Below are positions 36,159-44,573 of a stretch of 64,000 nucleotides of DNA, piece after piece; position 1 is the first letter of the stretch; each line of letters opens with the position of its first letter. The position numbers and the translations under genes were made by a program. The notes under the pieces were generated by a model. The model worked only from the letters and a program-made list of their open reading frames with translations. It searched no databases and was not told the origin of the DNA. Location of the stretch: the NCBI GenBank assembly GCA_006226595.1, contig SBGP01000048.1:58219-122218 (forward strand), written 5' to 3'. Origin of the DNA: Deltaproteobacteria bacterium. GTDB taxonomy: Bacteria; Myxococcota_A; UBA796; GCA-2862545.

Positions 36159-37376
36159 CTACTCGACCGTCCACACCTCGATTGGCTCGGGATGTCCGCG
36201 AACCGCGTGGGCCCCGAGCGACACCAGCCCCCCGGCATCGCGCAGCCGCTCGCGTGTGGCCGCGCTGATCAGCACGCTCACGCCGAGCTCCTTGGTCAGC
36301 GTCTCGAGGCGGGAGCTGGTATTCACGGTATCGCCGAGCACGGTGAACTCCAGGCGAACGCCCGAGCCGAGGCAGCCGACGACCAGCTCGCCGGAGTGCA
36401 GGCCGATGCCGAGGCGCACGTCGACCTCGTCCATCTCGCCCCGCAGGCGGTCCAGTGCCCGCTGCATGGCCTTGGCGGCGGCGAGCGCGTGCTCGGCGTG
36501 ATCCGCGAGGTCCTCGGGGGCGCCGAACACCGCGAGCATGCCGTCCCCCATGAACTTGTCGACGGTGCCGTGGTGTGCCCGCACGATGCGGGCGAGCGTG
36601 CCCTGCACCAGGTTGAGGAAGCGCAACACCTCGAGCGGGCTCTTGTCCGCGGCCCAGGCGGTGAACCCGCGGATGTCGCTGACGAGCACCGTGGCCTCGA
36701 CCGCGCGAGGCCGTGTGAGCAGGCCCATGGGGTCATCGTGGGCGCCGTCGACCACGGCACTGGGCAGGAAGCGGGTGAGCGTCTGGCGGGCGACCTCGGA
36801 GCGCATCGCGTTGCGCACCTGGTGCGTGACGCCGAAGGCCATCGCCGACATCGATGCGATCAACGTGAGGTGCACGGCGAGCTGCGCGAACGTGAGTCCG
36901 ATGCGGATGGCGAACAGCAGGTAGAGCAGCATGCCGATGGCACTCGTCGACCACACGGCGATGCGGCGCAGTCGGAACGCGCCCGTGAGGATGACGAGCG
37001 CGCTGATCAGACCGACAATCGACAGCTCCTGGCCCTGGAGCAGGCGCTGGTGGGTGAGCCCGTCGAAGGTGGCCGTGAAGCGCGAGTACAGGAACAGCCC
37101 ATCGGCGATGGGAACCACGACCGCGAGCCACCGCGCGTAGTGCCCGGCGCGAAGCCCCCAGAGCAGCACCAGGCACAGACCCAGGTACACGAAGCTCGGC
37201 AGCCGCCCCGAGAGCGGGACCTCCGGCTCGATCGCCAGGAACAGGAGCTCGAGCAGGCAGATCGGCACCATGAGGTACACGCGCACCCACGCCATGTGCA
37301 GCTCGTTCCGTCGGCTCACCGCATGCAGCGTGGAGTCGATGGAACGGGCGACGTCGTCCATCAGGGTACTGTTCAC
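36159..37376 (-). CDS. Class III adenylate/guanylate cyclase with N-terminal membrane domain
   Basis: A 405-aa protein. The first ~190 residues hold about six hydrophobic helices; the last ~200 are a class III cyclase catalytic domain with VLVSDIRGFTAWA (metal-binding Asp), KFMGDGMLAVFGAPE, and LGDTVNTSSRLE. These fit the myxobacterial and cyanobacterial membrane cyclases that make cAMP. GTG 37376 is preferred because GGGGAGA lies just upstream; ATG 37361 is an alternative. A CRP-like site precedes the GH16 gene elsewhere in the window, though a link is speculative. Confidence 0.85.
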   Translation of the reverse strand: MNSTLMDDVARSIDSTLHAVSRRNELHMAWVRVYLMVPICLLELLFLAIEPEVPLSGRLPSFVYLGLCLVLLWGLRAGHYARWLAVVVPIADGLFLYSRFTATFDGLTHQRLLQGQELSIVGLISALVILTGAFRLRRIAVWSTSAIGMLLYLLFAIRIGLTFAQLAVHLTLIASMSAMAFGVTHQVRNAMRSEVARQTLTRFLPSAVVDGAHDDPMGLLTRPRAVEATVLVSDIRGFTAWAADKSPLEVLRFLNLVQGTLARIVRAHHGTVDKFMGDGMLAVFGAPEDLADHAEHALAAAKAMQRALDRLRGEMDEVDVRLGIGLHSGELVVGCLGSGVRLEFTVLGDTVNTSSRLETLTKELGVSVLISAATRERLRDAGGLVSLGAHAVRGHPEPIEVWTVE

Positions 37377-37495
37377 GGGGTCTCCCCACCGGTGGGCTGC
37401 TGCAGTATGCCAGCGCCAGATCCGCATGCGGCCCGCATTCCTGCCGCAGGCGACTGCCGAAGTCGCAGCGCGTCGGCGCAATCCTGCACTCGGCG

Positions 37496-37501
37496 TATGC
37501 T
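37496..37501 (+). promoter_or_regulatory. -10-like hexamer 6 bp upstream of a start codon (leaderless candidate)
   Basis: TATGCT is followed by six bases and then ATG 37508. With transcription starting 6-7 bases after a -10, the message would begin at or next to the start codon. The same spacing recurs at 63710 (TAGGAT) and on the minus strand at 27027 (TACGCT). Confidence 0.3.
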
Positions 37502-37507
37502 GCGGGC

Positions 37508-39427
37508 ATGCCGCAACGCCTCTCATGGGTGGCCCTCCTGGCCCTGGCCGCCTGCCAGCCCTCGGGATCTCCTCGCGTGGAGGTCGAGGAGACCTGCGCC
37601 ACCACGCCTCCGACGGAAGGCGAGCTGCTCGTGCAGCGGTGGACCTGCGGCGAGCAGACGCCCGCCAGTGGCGAGGGCACCGTCGGTGACCTCGTGCTCG
37701 CCAACGCGTGGATGCGCGTGGTCCTCCGGCAACCCACGCACGCACTGACGGTCCCGGGCATCGGTGGCGGTGGTCTCGTGGACGTGGCGCCTTGGGGCCT
37801 GCGCGATGTGGTCCACGAGGCGATTCCGCTCGTCGGCGGGGGTGCACTGGAGCTCGATGCGTACGAGGTCCTCGACGATGGTCTGCGCCTGAGTGGGCGC
37901 GTCCAGGCGCTTCCGGGTCGCGACAGCCCAGGCGGCGAGGCGGAGATCACGTGGCGCCTGGATCCGGACGCCCCGGTGCTCTACCTCGACGGCGCCGACG
38001 GCCTGTGGCTCAATCCCCAGTCCAGCCAGCGATGGGCGGATGGGGCTCTGGACGGACCGGACGTCACCGTGCTCTTCGACGGGGACCTCGCCGAGGACCT
38101 CGGCGGGGCGCGCATCCTCACCGAGGTCACTGCGCTGGACGTGCGCCCCACGGCGACCCGATGGGCCGAAGACCCGCTGGGCATCCCCATCTCGGGCACG
38201 GCGGCGAACGCGACACGCCTGGAGCTCGCGCAAGCGGGAACGGTGCTCGCGTCATGGACGCTCACGGACGGCGTGTTCGAGGGATGGGCGCCCCCCGGGA
38301 CCGACGCGGTGCGCGCCACCGCTCCGAGTCGCGCGCCGAGCGCGTGGACACCGCCGGGCGAGGACCTGACGCTCACCGTCGGCGAGCCCGGTGAGCTGCG
38401 CATCGACGGCCCGGGCCCGATGTCGGTTCGCTGGACCGCTGAGGCTCGGGGCGCGTACGCGGTGGTCGAGCCCGGCACGGTGCTCGAGGTCGGCGCCGGC
38501 GACATCGACGTCACGGTCGACGGGGTCGGACAGGTCGTCGCCGTGCCCGCGAACGGACAGATCGCGGTGAGCGGAACGGGCCGCGACCTGCGCGAGCACT
38601 GGGTGAGCGTGGACCTCGACCTGCGAGGCAGCCGAGACTTCCGCTCCGCCACGTCGAGCTTCGGTCAGCTGCTCATCTCCTGGTATGAGGGGGCGAGCTT
38701 CGGCCTGCTGCTCGCGGAGCAGGACGTCGCCGACCCCACCGACAGCGGCATGGCCTTCGCCACGGGCTCGCGCATGGCCTGGGATGGCTGGACCGTGGAT
38801 GCGTTCCCCTGGGTGGGCAACCGGCGGCAAGCGGCCCATGGCGCGCTGGATCCCTCCCTGGTGCCCCTCGACGACGTGCTGGCTGCGATGCGCGGGGGTC
38901 CGGGAACGGACCGCAGCACCGTGGTCGATCTCGCCTTCCTCGAGGCTCGCGGCGAGCTCGCACCGCTCGACGTCCACCCCGACGGGGTGCGCTTGACCCA
39001 TCCCCTCGGCAACCCGCTCGTCACCTGGGCCCCGTGGTTCGCGATGGAGGCGCCCGCCCGACCGGTGGGGCCCGTGACCTGGGCGTGGATGGCCGACGCG
39101 TCGGTGGTCGGCACACTCGAGGTGCAGCGCGCCCTCGCGCGCGAGCAGACCGTGGCAGGTAGCGGGCCGCTGATCACGCTGTCGGTCGACGGAGAGCTCG
39201 ACCATGCCCCCCTCCCCGACGCGATCTACGAGGTCGAGGTCGATTGGGAGGGCTCCCTCGACGAGGTCCGGCTCTTCGATGGCGAGCGCGAGCTGGCCCG
39301 CTGGGACGGCGTGTCCCGACCCTGGCAGATCCAGGCCGACGCGGACCGACTCGTGGTCGTCGGCTGGAGCCTCGCGGGTGACTGGGCGACCACCACCATG
39401 CGCGACCGACTACCCGTCGAGGACTGA
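37508..39427 (+). CDS. Large predicted lipoprotein, unknown
   Basis: A 639-aa protein with signal MPQRLSWVALLALAACQPS and lipobox LAAC. The body is a chain of beta-rich segments: GTVGDLVLANAWMRVVLRQP near residue 58, GGLVDVAPWGLRD near 93, and a carboxy part with LTHPLGNPLVTWAPWFA. Some myxobacterial surface proteins of similar layout carry a PHP-type metallohydrolase domain, but I see no such metal motif here. No Shine-Dalgarno is present; it may be leaderless. Function unknown. It ends exactly where the converging gene ends (TGATCA). Confidence 0.6.
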   Translation: MPQRLSWVALLALAACQPSGSPRVEVEETCATTPPTEGELLVQRWTCGEQTPASGEGTVGDLVLANAWMRVVLRQPTHALTVPGIGGGGLVDVAPWGLRDVVHEAIPLVGGGALELDAYEVLDDGLRLSGRVQALPGRDSPGGEAEITWRLDPDAPVLYLDGADGLWLNPQSSQRWADGALDGPDVTVLFDGDLAEDLGGARILTEVTALDVRPTATRWAEDPLGIPISGTAANATRLELAQAGTVLASWTLTDGVFEGWAPPGTDAVRATAPSRAPSAWTPPGEDLTLTVGEPGELRIDGPGPMSVRWTAEARGAYAVVEPGTVLEVGAGDIDVTVDGVGQVVAVPANGQIAVSGTGRDLREHWVSVDLDLRGSRDFRSATSSFGQLLISWYEGASFGLLLAEQDVADPTDSGMAFATGSRMAWDGWTVDAFPWVGNRRQAAHGALDPSLVPLDDVLAAMRGGPGTDRSTVVDLAFLEARGELAPLDVHPDGVRLTHPLGNPLVTWAPWFAMEAPARPVGPVTWAWMADASVVGTLEVQRALAREQTVAGSGPLITLSVDGELDHAPLPDAIYEVEVDWEGSLDEVRLFDGERELARWDGVSRPWQIQADADRLVVVGWSLAGDWATTTMRDRLPVED

Positions 39428-41260
39428 TCAGCCGCCGCAGGGCACGAGTGCCATGTCCGAGAGGACTACGGCTCCACCGTGCACCCGCACCGAGACGACC
39501 TTGCCGGACCAGCGAGCCGGAAGGCACGCGGCCTCGCCCGCCCCGAGCAGGAAGCGCTCGTCCTCGACATCCACGTAGGCCGCGCCAGCCCCGTCGAAAC
39601 GCAAGGCCGCGCCATCGAGGGGAATGCTCGCCAGTGTGTGCGCGGTCTCCCCCGGCGCGAGCGCGCCGCCCGCCCACAGCTCCTCACCGCGATGGAAGCC
39701 ACCGATCTGGGTGGAGAGCACACGGCCCACCGTCGGGCACTCGCCCGTGGCGTCCTCGAGGTCGAGGTTGTCGATGAGCACGGGCTGATCGACCTGGAGG
39801 ACATCCACGCCCATCACGGCCTCGCGCCCGTGCGCCTCCGCGCCCAGGCACCCGTGGTGGCGCTGCCAGCTGGCGGTGACGCTGAACGAGGCGACCTGGG
39901 TCCCGCCAGCCCAGTAGCGCAGCGCCGCCGGGAAGAAGGACGACGTCTGGAACTTGACCGATCCGGCGATCTTCAGCGGCCCGGTGACCGACTGATCCGG
40001 CATGCACTGGCGCGTGAACAGGCCCGAGCGCGTGAGCGCGGGCAGCACACCGAGTCCCGCATCGACCCCGGTGCCCGCCGTGTCTACGTACGCCGCGGCA
40101 AGCAGCTCCCAGCCCTCGCCCGTCTGGAACGAGGGATCGACGACGCCGACCGATGCCCCATCCGGCACGCCCGGGCACGCGTCGCAGTCGCTGGGGATGC
40201 CATCCCCGTCGGGGTCGACACGGTCGTCGCCCGCGCAGATGTCGCAGGCATCCGCGACGCCGTCGCTGTCGGCATCCTCTCGGTCGTCGCCATTGACGCA
40301 GTTGTCGCAACCATCGGGAATGCCGTCATTGTCGGCATCATCGTTGTCGTTGAAGCCAGCGCAGCGGTCGCAGCCATCGGCCACGCCATCGCCGTCCGCG
40401 TCGCCGCTGGCTCCCGCGCAGTCGTCACAGCCGTTGGGGATGCCGTCCCCATCGGCATCGGCGCTGTCGTCGAAGCCAGGGCACGCGTCACAGGCATTGG
40501 CGACGCCGTCCTGGTCGGTGTCGAGGTCGTCGTGCCCCGCCGGACACACGTCGCACGCGGTGGGGACGCCGTCACCATCGGGATCGTCGCGGTCATCGCC
40601 GGCGCACACGTCGCAGCCATCGGGCACGGTGTCGCCGTCGCTGTCGACGCTGTCGTCGCTACCCGGGCAGCGGTCGTCCGAGTCGCACACGCCGTCGGCA
40701 TCGAAGTCGTCGTAGCGGTCGTCCGGGCAGTCGTCGCAGGCATCGGGCACGCCGTCGAGATCGCGATCCGCGTTGTCGTCCCCAGCACAGGTGTCACAGG
40801 CATCCGGGATGCCGTCTCCGTCCGCGTCCGCGGTATCGTCCTCGCCCTCGCAGCGGTCGTTGGTGTCGCACACGCCGTCCCCGTCGGTGTCGTCGGGGTT
40901 GTCACCGGGACAGGGGTCACAGAAGTTCGCGACGCCATCGCCGTCGGCATCCGAGTCGTCGTCTCCTCCCTCGCACACGTCGCACGCGTCCGGGACGCCA
41001 TCCGCGTCGCTGTCGACCGCATCGTCCCCGTCCGCGCAGATGTCGCAGCCATCGGGCACGCCATCCGCGTCCGCGTCCGCGCCGTCGTCGAACTCGGCAC
41101 ACACGTCGACGGAGTTGCAGATCCCGTCGCCGTCGTCGTCGTCCGGGTTGTCCTCCGGGCACGGGTCGCTGGCATCGGGCACGCCGTCGCCGTCCGAGTC
41201 GGGGCCCGCGACGTCCGGGCACGCGGTGAGGAGCAGCAGCAGCGGAAGCAGGTGGCGCAT
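39428..41260 (-). CDS. Lipoprotein with about 17 thrombospondin type 3 calcium-binding repeats
   Basis: A 610-aa protein. Signal MRHLLPLLLLLTACPD (lipobox LTAC) is followed by roughly 17 acidic repeats such as DADGDGIPDACD and DSDADGVPDACD, each paired with a CDxC/CxGxD unit, to about residue 360. These are thrombospondin type 3 calcium-binding motifs. The last ~230 residues form a beta-rich jelly-roll-like domain (WELLAAAYVDTAGTGVDAGL ... VSVRVHGGAVVLSDMAL) that may be adhesive. Probably a long calcium-stiffened surface protein. Confidence 0.85.
   Translation of the reverse strand: MRHLLPLLLLLTACPDVAGPDSDGDGVPDASDPCPEDNPDDDDGDGICNSVDVCAEFDDGADADADGVPDGCDICADGDDAVDSDADGVPDACDVCEGGDDDSDADGDGVANFCDPCPGDNPDDTDGDGVCDTNDRCEGEDDTADADGDGIPDACDTCAGDDNADRDLDGVPDACDDCPDDRYDDFDADGVCDSDDRCPGSDDSVDSDGDTVPDGCDVCAGDDRDDPDGDGVPTACDVCPAGHDDLDTDQDGVANACDACPGFDDSADADGDGIPNGCDDCAGASGDADGDGVADGCDRCAGFNDNDDADNDGIPDGCDNCVNGDDREDADSDGVADACDICAGDDRVDPDGDGIPSDCDACPGVPDGASVGVVDPSFQTGEGWELLAAAYVDTAGTGVDAGLGVLPALTRSGLFTRQCMPDQSVTGPLKIAGSVKFQTSSFFPAALRYWAGGTQVASFSVTASWQRHHGCLGAEAHGREAVMGVDVLQVDQPVLIDNLDLEDATGECPTVGRVLSTQIGGFHRGEELWAGGALAPGETAHTLASIPLDGAALRFDGAGAAYVDVEDERFLLGAGEAACLPARWSGKVVSVRVHGGAVVLSDMALVPCGG
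40170..41215. repeat. Degenerate tandem repeat encoding thrombospondin type 3 motifs
   Basis: Units of roughly 50-75 bp share cores like GGCATCGGGCACGCC and GTCGCCGTC on the plus strand. They encode the acidic calcium-binding repeats of the lipoprotein at 39428-41260. The repeats are diverged and lie in a coding frame, so this is not a CRISPR array. Confidence 0.8.
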
Positions 41261-41327
41261 CGGGACTCCGAGAGCCCAGCCTAGCAGGCTTCCGTCCCGA
41301 GTCGCCGGCGAAGCGGTCGCACCCGCC

Positions 41328-41846
41328 TCACTGGCTGTGCTGGACGCCGTCCGTCGGGCGAGACCACAGCATGCCGACCACGAGCCCCCCACCGACGTGG
41401 AGCCCATCCACGTAGCCACCGCCTGCCTCGAGGCGGATGAACAGCGAGTTGCTGGGGTTCACGCGAAAGCGACCTCCGCCGCCGAGGCGCCCCTCGACAC
41501 CGATCGCCTCGGGGCGAATCACGGGTCCTGCCGAGAGGAACCAGTGCAGGCCGGCAACGATCAGGTCGTTGCCGCGACGGAGCTCGACGAGCGGCACCGT
41601 CGACAGCTCCCCGCGGATGTAGTCCTGGCGAGCGGTCAGGCCGAGGCCCCAGTAGCGCCCGAGGGCGTAGTCGCGGTCGTAGTTGCCCCACCAGTAGCCG
41701 CCGCCCAGCTGCCACGCGGGTCCGATGCCGCGGTTGTCCACGGCGAAGCCACCGGCCCCCTGCAGCCAGATCCCGTGACGGTCGAGCGTGAAGGCCTCGG
41801 CCGTCGGGGCGAGGAGAAGAGCGGCAAGGAGGGGCCACGTGCGCAT
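41328..41846 (-). CDS. Small outer-membrane beta-barrel-like protein
   Basis: A 172-aa protein with signal peptide MRTWPLLAALLLAPTAEA. The mature part is a series of alternating polar/hydrophobic strands with Gly and aromatics (GPAWQLGGGYWWGNYDRDYALGRY, GLGLTARQDYIRG, VEGRLGGGGRFRVNPS, LEAGGGYVDGLHVGGGLVVGM), typical of eight-stranded OmpA/OmpW-like barrels. No family assigned. TAGGCT lies 7 bp before the start. It diverges from hemE across 100 bp. Confidence 0.65.
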   Translation of the reverse strand: MRTWPLLAALLLAPTAEAFTLDRHGIWLQGAGGFAVDNRGIGPAWQLGGGYWWGNYDRDYALGRYWGLGLTARQDYIRGELSTVPLVELRRGNDLIVAGLHWFLSAGPVIRPEAIGVEGRLGGGGRFRVNPSNSLFIRLEAGGGYVDGLHVGGGLVVGMLWSRPTDGVQHSQ

Positions 41847-41946
41847 GACCGGCAGCCTATCGCAGATCCATCGTCGAGGTGCAACGGCTCGTGACGGGGG
41901 CAGCTCGACACGGCCGGGGTATGAGCACGGTCCACGCGGAGGCTCC

Positions 41947-42963
41947 GTGAACGACCGCATCATCCGCGCCCTACGGGGCGAGCCCGTCGACCGTCCCCCG
42001 GTCTGGTTCATGCGCCAGGCGGGACGCTACCTTCCCGAGTACCGAGAGGTCCGATCGAAGCATGCCTTCCTCGAGGTGTGCGAGACCCCGGAACTCGCGC
42101 TCGAGGTCACGCTCCAGCCCCTTCGGCGCTTCGAACTCGACGCGGCCATCGTGTTCTCGGACATCCTCCCGGTGCTCACCGCCATCGGACGGAGCTGGGA
42201 CCTGGTCAAGGGCAAGGGACCGGTGATCCACCAGCCCTTCCGCGACCCGAGCGAGCTGTCGACGCTGGTGCGCCCGGACGTCGCCGAGGCTCTCCCGCAC
42301 GTGCCGGCGACCATTCGCCTGTTCCGCGAGGCCAAGCCCGACACGCCGATCCTCGGCTTCGCGGGCTCGCCCTTCACCCTGCTCTGCTACCTGGTCGAGG
42401 GCGGCAGCTCGAAGGACTGGACGCGGACCAAGCGCCTGCTGTGGGAAGAGCCCGAGACGGCCGACGCGGTGCTCGGTCTGCTCGCCGACGTGGTCGGTGA
42501 CTACCTGCAGTCGCAGGTCGATGCCGGTGCGGCGGCTGTGCAGATGTTCGATACCTGGGCCGGCGCGCTGTCGCCGGCGATGTGGGAACGCTGGGCCGGC
42601 AAGTACGCCACCCGTGCCCTGGCTCGCGTCAGCGGCGCCCCGCGCCTGTACTTCACGCGGGACACCTCGCCCTTCCTGTCGCGCCTGCACCAGACCGGGG
42701 CTGATGCCTTCGGCCTCGACTGGCGGGTCGACGTCCGCGAAGCCCGGAAGGCGCTCGGTGCCGAGACCCCGGTGCAGGGCAACCTCGATCCCATCGCGCT
42801 GTACGCCCCCGCCGCCGACATCAAGGCCCAGGTCCACGCGATCTGCGACGCGGCCGGTCCCGTCGGCCACGTGTTCAACCTCGGCCACGGCGTGACCCCG
42901 ACGACCCCGATCGACGGCGTGCACGCGATGATCGAGGCGGTGCACGAGCGGAAGAACGGGTGA
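41947..42963 (+). CDS. hemE: Uroporphyrinogen decarboxylase
   Basis: A 338-aa enzyme that decarboxylates uroporphyrinogen III to coproporphyrinogen III in heme synthesis. RPPVWFMRQAGRYLPEYR is the first HemE signature and GFAGSPFTLLCYLVEG the second. GTG 41947 is preferred because GGAGG ends four bases upstream and the protein starts as expected (VNDRIIRALRGEPVDR). It overlaps the SURF1 gene by GTGA, joining heme synthesis to cytochrome oxidase assembly. Confidence 0.95.
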   Translation: MNDRIIRALRGEPVDRPPVWFMRQAGRYLPEYREVRSKHAFLEVCETPELALEVTLQPLRRFELDAAIVFSDILPVLTAIGRSWDLVKGKGPVIHQPFRDPSELSTLVRPDVAEALPHVPATIRLFREAKPDTPILGFAGSPFTLLCYLVEGGSSKDWTRTKRLLWEEPETADAVLGLLADVVGDYLQSQVDAGAAAVQMFDTWAGALSPAMWERWAGKYATRALARVSGAPRLYFTRDTSPFLSRLHQTGADAFGLDWRVDVREARKALGAETPVQGNLDPIALYAPAADIKAQVHAICDAAGPVGHVFNLGHGVTPTTPIDGVHAMIEAVHERKNG

Positions 42964-43667
42964 GGCTGAAGCCGCGGCTGCTGCCCACCGCCGTCACCGG
43001 CGTGTGCCTGTGCATCCTCCTGTCGCTGGGGGTGTGGCAGCTTCGGCGCAACGGCGAGACGAACGCCAAGATCGCCGCCTTTGCCGAGCGCCTCGACGCG
43101 CCCCCCCTCACGGAAGCCGAGCTCGACCGCTCGCCGGCCGAGCTGTGGCACCGCCAGGCCACGGTCGACGGGACCTTCCGTAGCGAGCCCACGTTCCTCG
43201 TCGGTCGCGCCGACGCGAGCCGCGCCGGCTACGGCATCGTGCAGGTCCTCGACCTCGGCGACGGCCGCAGCATGCTGGTCGACCGCGGCTGGGTCGCGCA
43301 CCCGCGCCTCGCGGAGGGTCTCGGCAAGCTCGAGGCCGAGGGCGTGGCGAGCGGGGTGCTGATGCCGCTCGAAGGCGCCGACCTTCGTCCCCTGCCGGCC
43401 CAGGACGGCATTCCCGAGCGCTGGCCGACCGGCTCCGGCGCCGCCATGGCCCGAAAGGTGGACGGCACCCTGGTGCCCGCCCTGCTCGTCCAGGGCGAAG
43501 AGCTCCATCCGAGCAAGCGCTCGAGCCCCGACACCCTGTTCGTGCGGCGGTGGTGGGTGCGCCCCGACACACGCCCGCACCTCGAGTACGCGGCCACGTG
43601 GTTCGCGATCGCCCTGGTGCTGCTGTGGGTGTGGGGTCTCGCGTCCCGCGTTCCGGACGAAGACTAG
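42960..43667 (+). CDS. SURF1 family cytochrome oxidase assembly protein
   Basis: A 235-aa inner-membrane protein. It has one N-terminal helix (LPTAVTGVCLCILLSLGVWQL) and one C-terminal helix, with the SURF1 pattern GVWQLRR at the start, VGRADASRAGYGIVQVL and LVDRGWV in the periplasmic loop, and HLEYAATWFAIALVLL at the end. Family members insert or deliver heme a to CoxA. GTG start overlaps the hemE stop. The final base of its TAG is also the first base of the repeat element at 43667. Confidence 0.85.
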   Translation: MRLKPRLLPTAVTGVCLCILLSLGVWQLRRNGETNAKIAAFAERLDAPPLTEAELDRSPAELWHRQATVDGTFRSEPTFLVGRADASRAGYGIVQVLDLGDGRSMLVDRGWVAHPRLAEGLGKLEAEGVASGVLMPLEGADLRPLPAQDGIPERWPTGSGAAMARKVDGTLVPALLVQGEELHPSKRSSPDTLFVRRWWVRPDTRPHLEYAATWFAIALVLLWVWGLASRVPDED

Positions 43668-43845
43668 CAGGCTGCTGAAAAAGTCGGACCGAGCGGTCTG
43701 AGGGCCGTGTTGCGTATTCGGTCGGTCGTGCAGCGATTCCCCGAAAGTCGAGGAGGGAACGTGCTGAAGCACGTGACTGACGAGACGACGGGCGAAGGCG
43801 TGAAACGGGTGCAGAGCACGACGGGAGAGTTCCTCAGCAGCCTGC
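43667..43845. mobile_element. MITE-like inverted-repeat element, 179 bp
   Basis: The left end GCAGGCTGCTGAAAAAGTC (43667-43685) and the reverse complement of the right end, GCAGGCTGCTGAGGAACTC, match at 16 of 19 positions, the first 12 perfectly. The interior has no transposase; it contains a perfect hairpin ACGTGCTGAAGCACGT (43759-43774) and an open frame that looks accidental. No clear target-site duplication is visible. The ends resemble terminal repeats of a non-autonomous transposon, but the family is not identified. Confidence 0.55.
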
Positions 43846-43864
43846 CAGGCCCCGAAACGACGAA

Positions 43865-43886
43865 GCCCCCGCCAGGTGGCGAGGGC
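43865..43886 (-). terminator. Intrinsic terminator candidate for the oxidase operon
   Basis: GCCCCCGCCAGGTGGCGAGGGC folds into a GC-rich stem with an AGGT loop. Read on the minus strand it is followed by TTCGTCGTTT, a modest T-rich tail. It lies 24 bp after the stop of the mono-heme cytochrome c gene, the last gene of the operon, and may also stop the converging hemE-SURF1 transcript. Confidence 0.55.
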
Positions 43887-43909
43887 CTCGGTGCGAGCAG
43901 AACGCGGAA

Positions 43910-44494
43910 CTAGCGGATCGCGGCCACGTCCTCGGGGGTGACGTCGCCATCGGCGTTGCCCCAGCTGTTGCGCTCGTAGGTCGCCACCGCGGCAATCTCG
44001 ATGTCGTTGAGCATGCCGCCCTGCGGGGGCATGGCACCGTTGTAGGTCACGCCATTGACGACGATCTCGCCGTTCAGGCCGTTGACGATGATCTTCGCGT
44101 GGTTCTGCGCATCACCGTAGTAGCTGCCCGCGCCCTTGAGCGGCGGGAAGGTTCCGGCAACGCCCTCGCCGTTCGCCTGGTGGCAAGCGGCACAGACCTC
44201 GCCGTAGACCTCTTCGCCAAGGGCCATCATCTGGGCCTTGTCGTTGACGTCGATGTCCGCGGTGCGATCGGCGGCCGGGGCCTGCGGCTTGCTGATCATC
44301 TCGTAGGTCAGGTCGACCTTGGGCGACGCGCAGTAGCGCTGCCCGGTCTTGTGGCTCACCAGCCAGGACGGGCAGGTCGCCTCGCGCTGGTGCGGGTAGT
44401 TCTTCGCCACCGCCGCGTCCTCACGACCGTAGGAGCGCTGGCAGCCGGTGAGCAGCATGCTGCCGGCGAGAGTGAGAAGGAGGAAGCGGTTCAT
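43910..44494 (-). CDS. Mono-heme cytochrome c lipoprotein
   Basis: A 194-aa protein with signal MNRFLLLTLAGSMLLTGCQ and lipobox LTGC. A single heme site is CAACHQ, after EVYGEV, in a class I cytochrome c domain with GTFPPLKG and an axial-Met candidate in GAMPPQGG. Before it lies an extra ~80-residue segment with CPSW and RYCASPK cysteines. As the last gene of the cytochrome oxidase operon it is a likely electron donor to CoxB. Terminator-like hairpin follows. Confidence 0.85.
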   Translation of the reverse strand: MNRFLLLTLAGSMLLTGCQRSYGREDAAVAKNYPHQREATCPSWLVSHKTGQRYCASPKVDLTYEMISKPQAPAADRTADIDVNDKAQMMALGEEVYGEVCAACHQANGEGVAGTFPPLKGAGSYYGDAQNHAKIIVNGLNGEIVVNGVTYNGAMPPQGGMLNDIEIAAVATYERNSWGNADGDVTPEDVAAIR

Positions 44495-44573
44495 GGAAGC
44501 TCTCCAGGACCCGGGTGGGTCGAGGCGATTAGCCGTCAGAAAGGTCGGAGGCGATCTGGCGCAACAGGAGGTT

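Noticed and set aside
39479..41284. 601-codon plus-strand frame over the thrombospondin repeats
   Set aside because: Repetitive Val/Ala/Ile product arises from reading the acidic calcium-binding repeats backwards; no start signal.
43707..43913. Small open frame inside and after the MITE-like element
   Set aside because: No domain, crosses the inverted repeat and the terminator, and has no ribosome binding site of its own kind; probably accidental.
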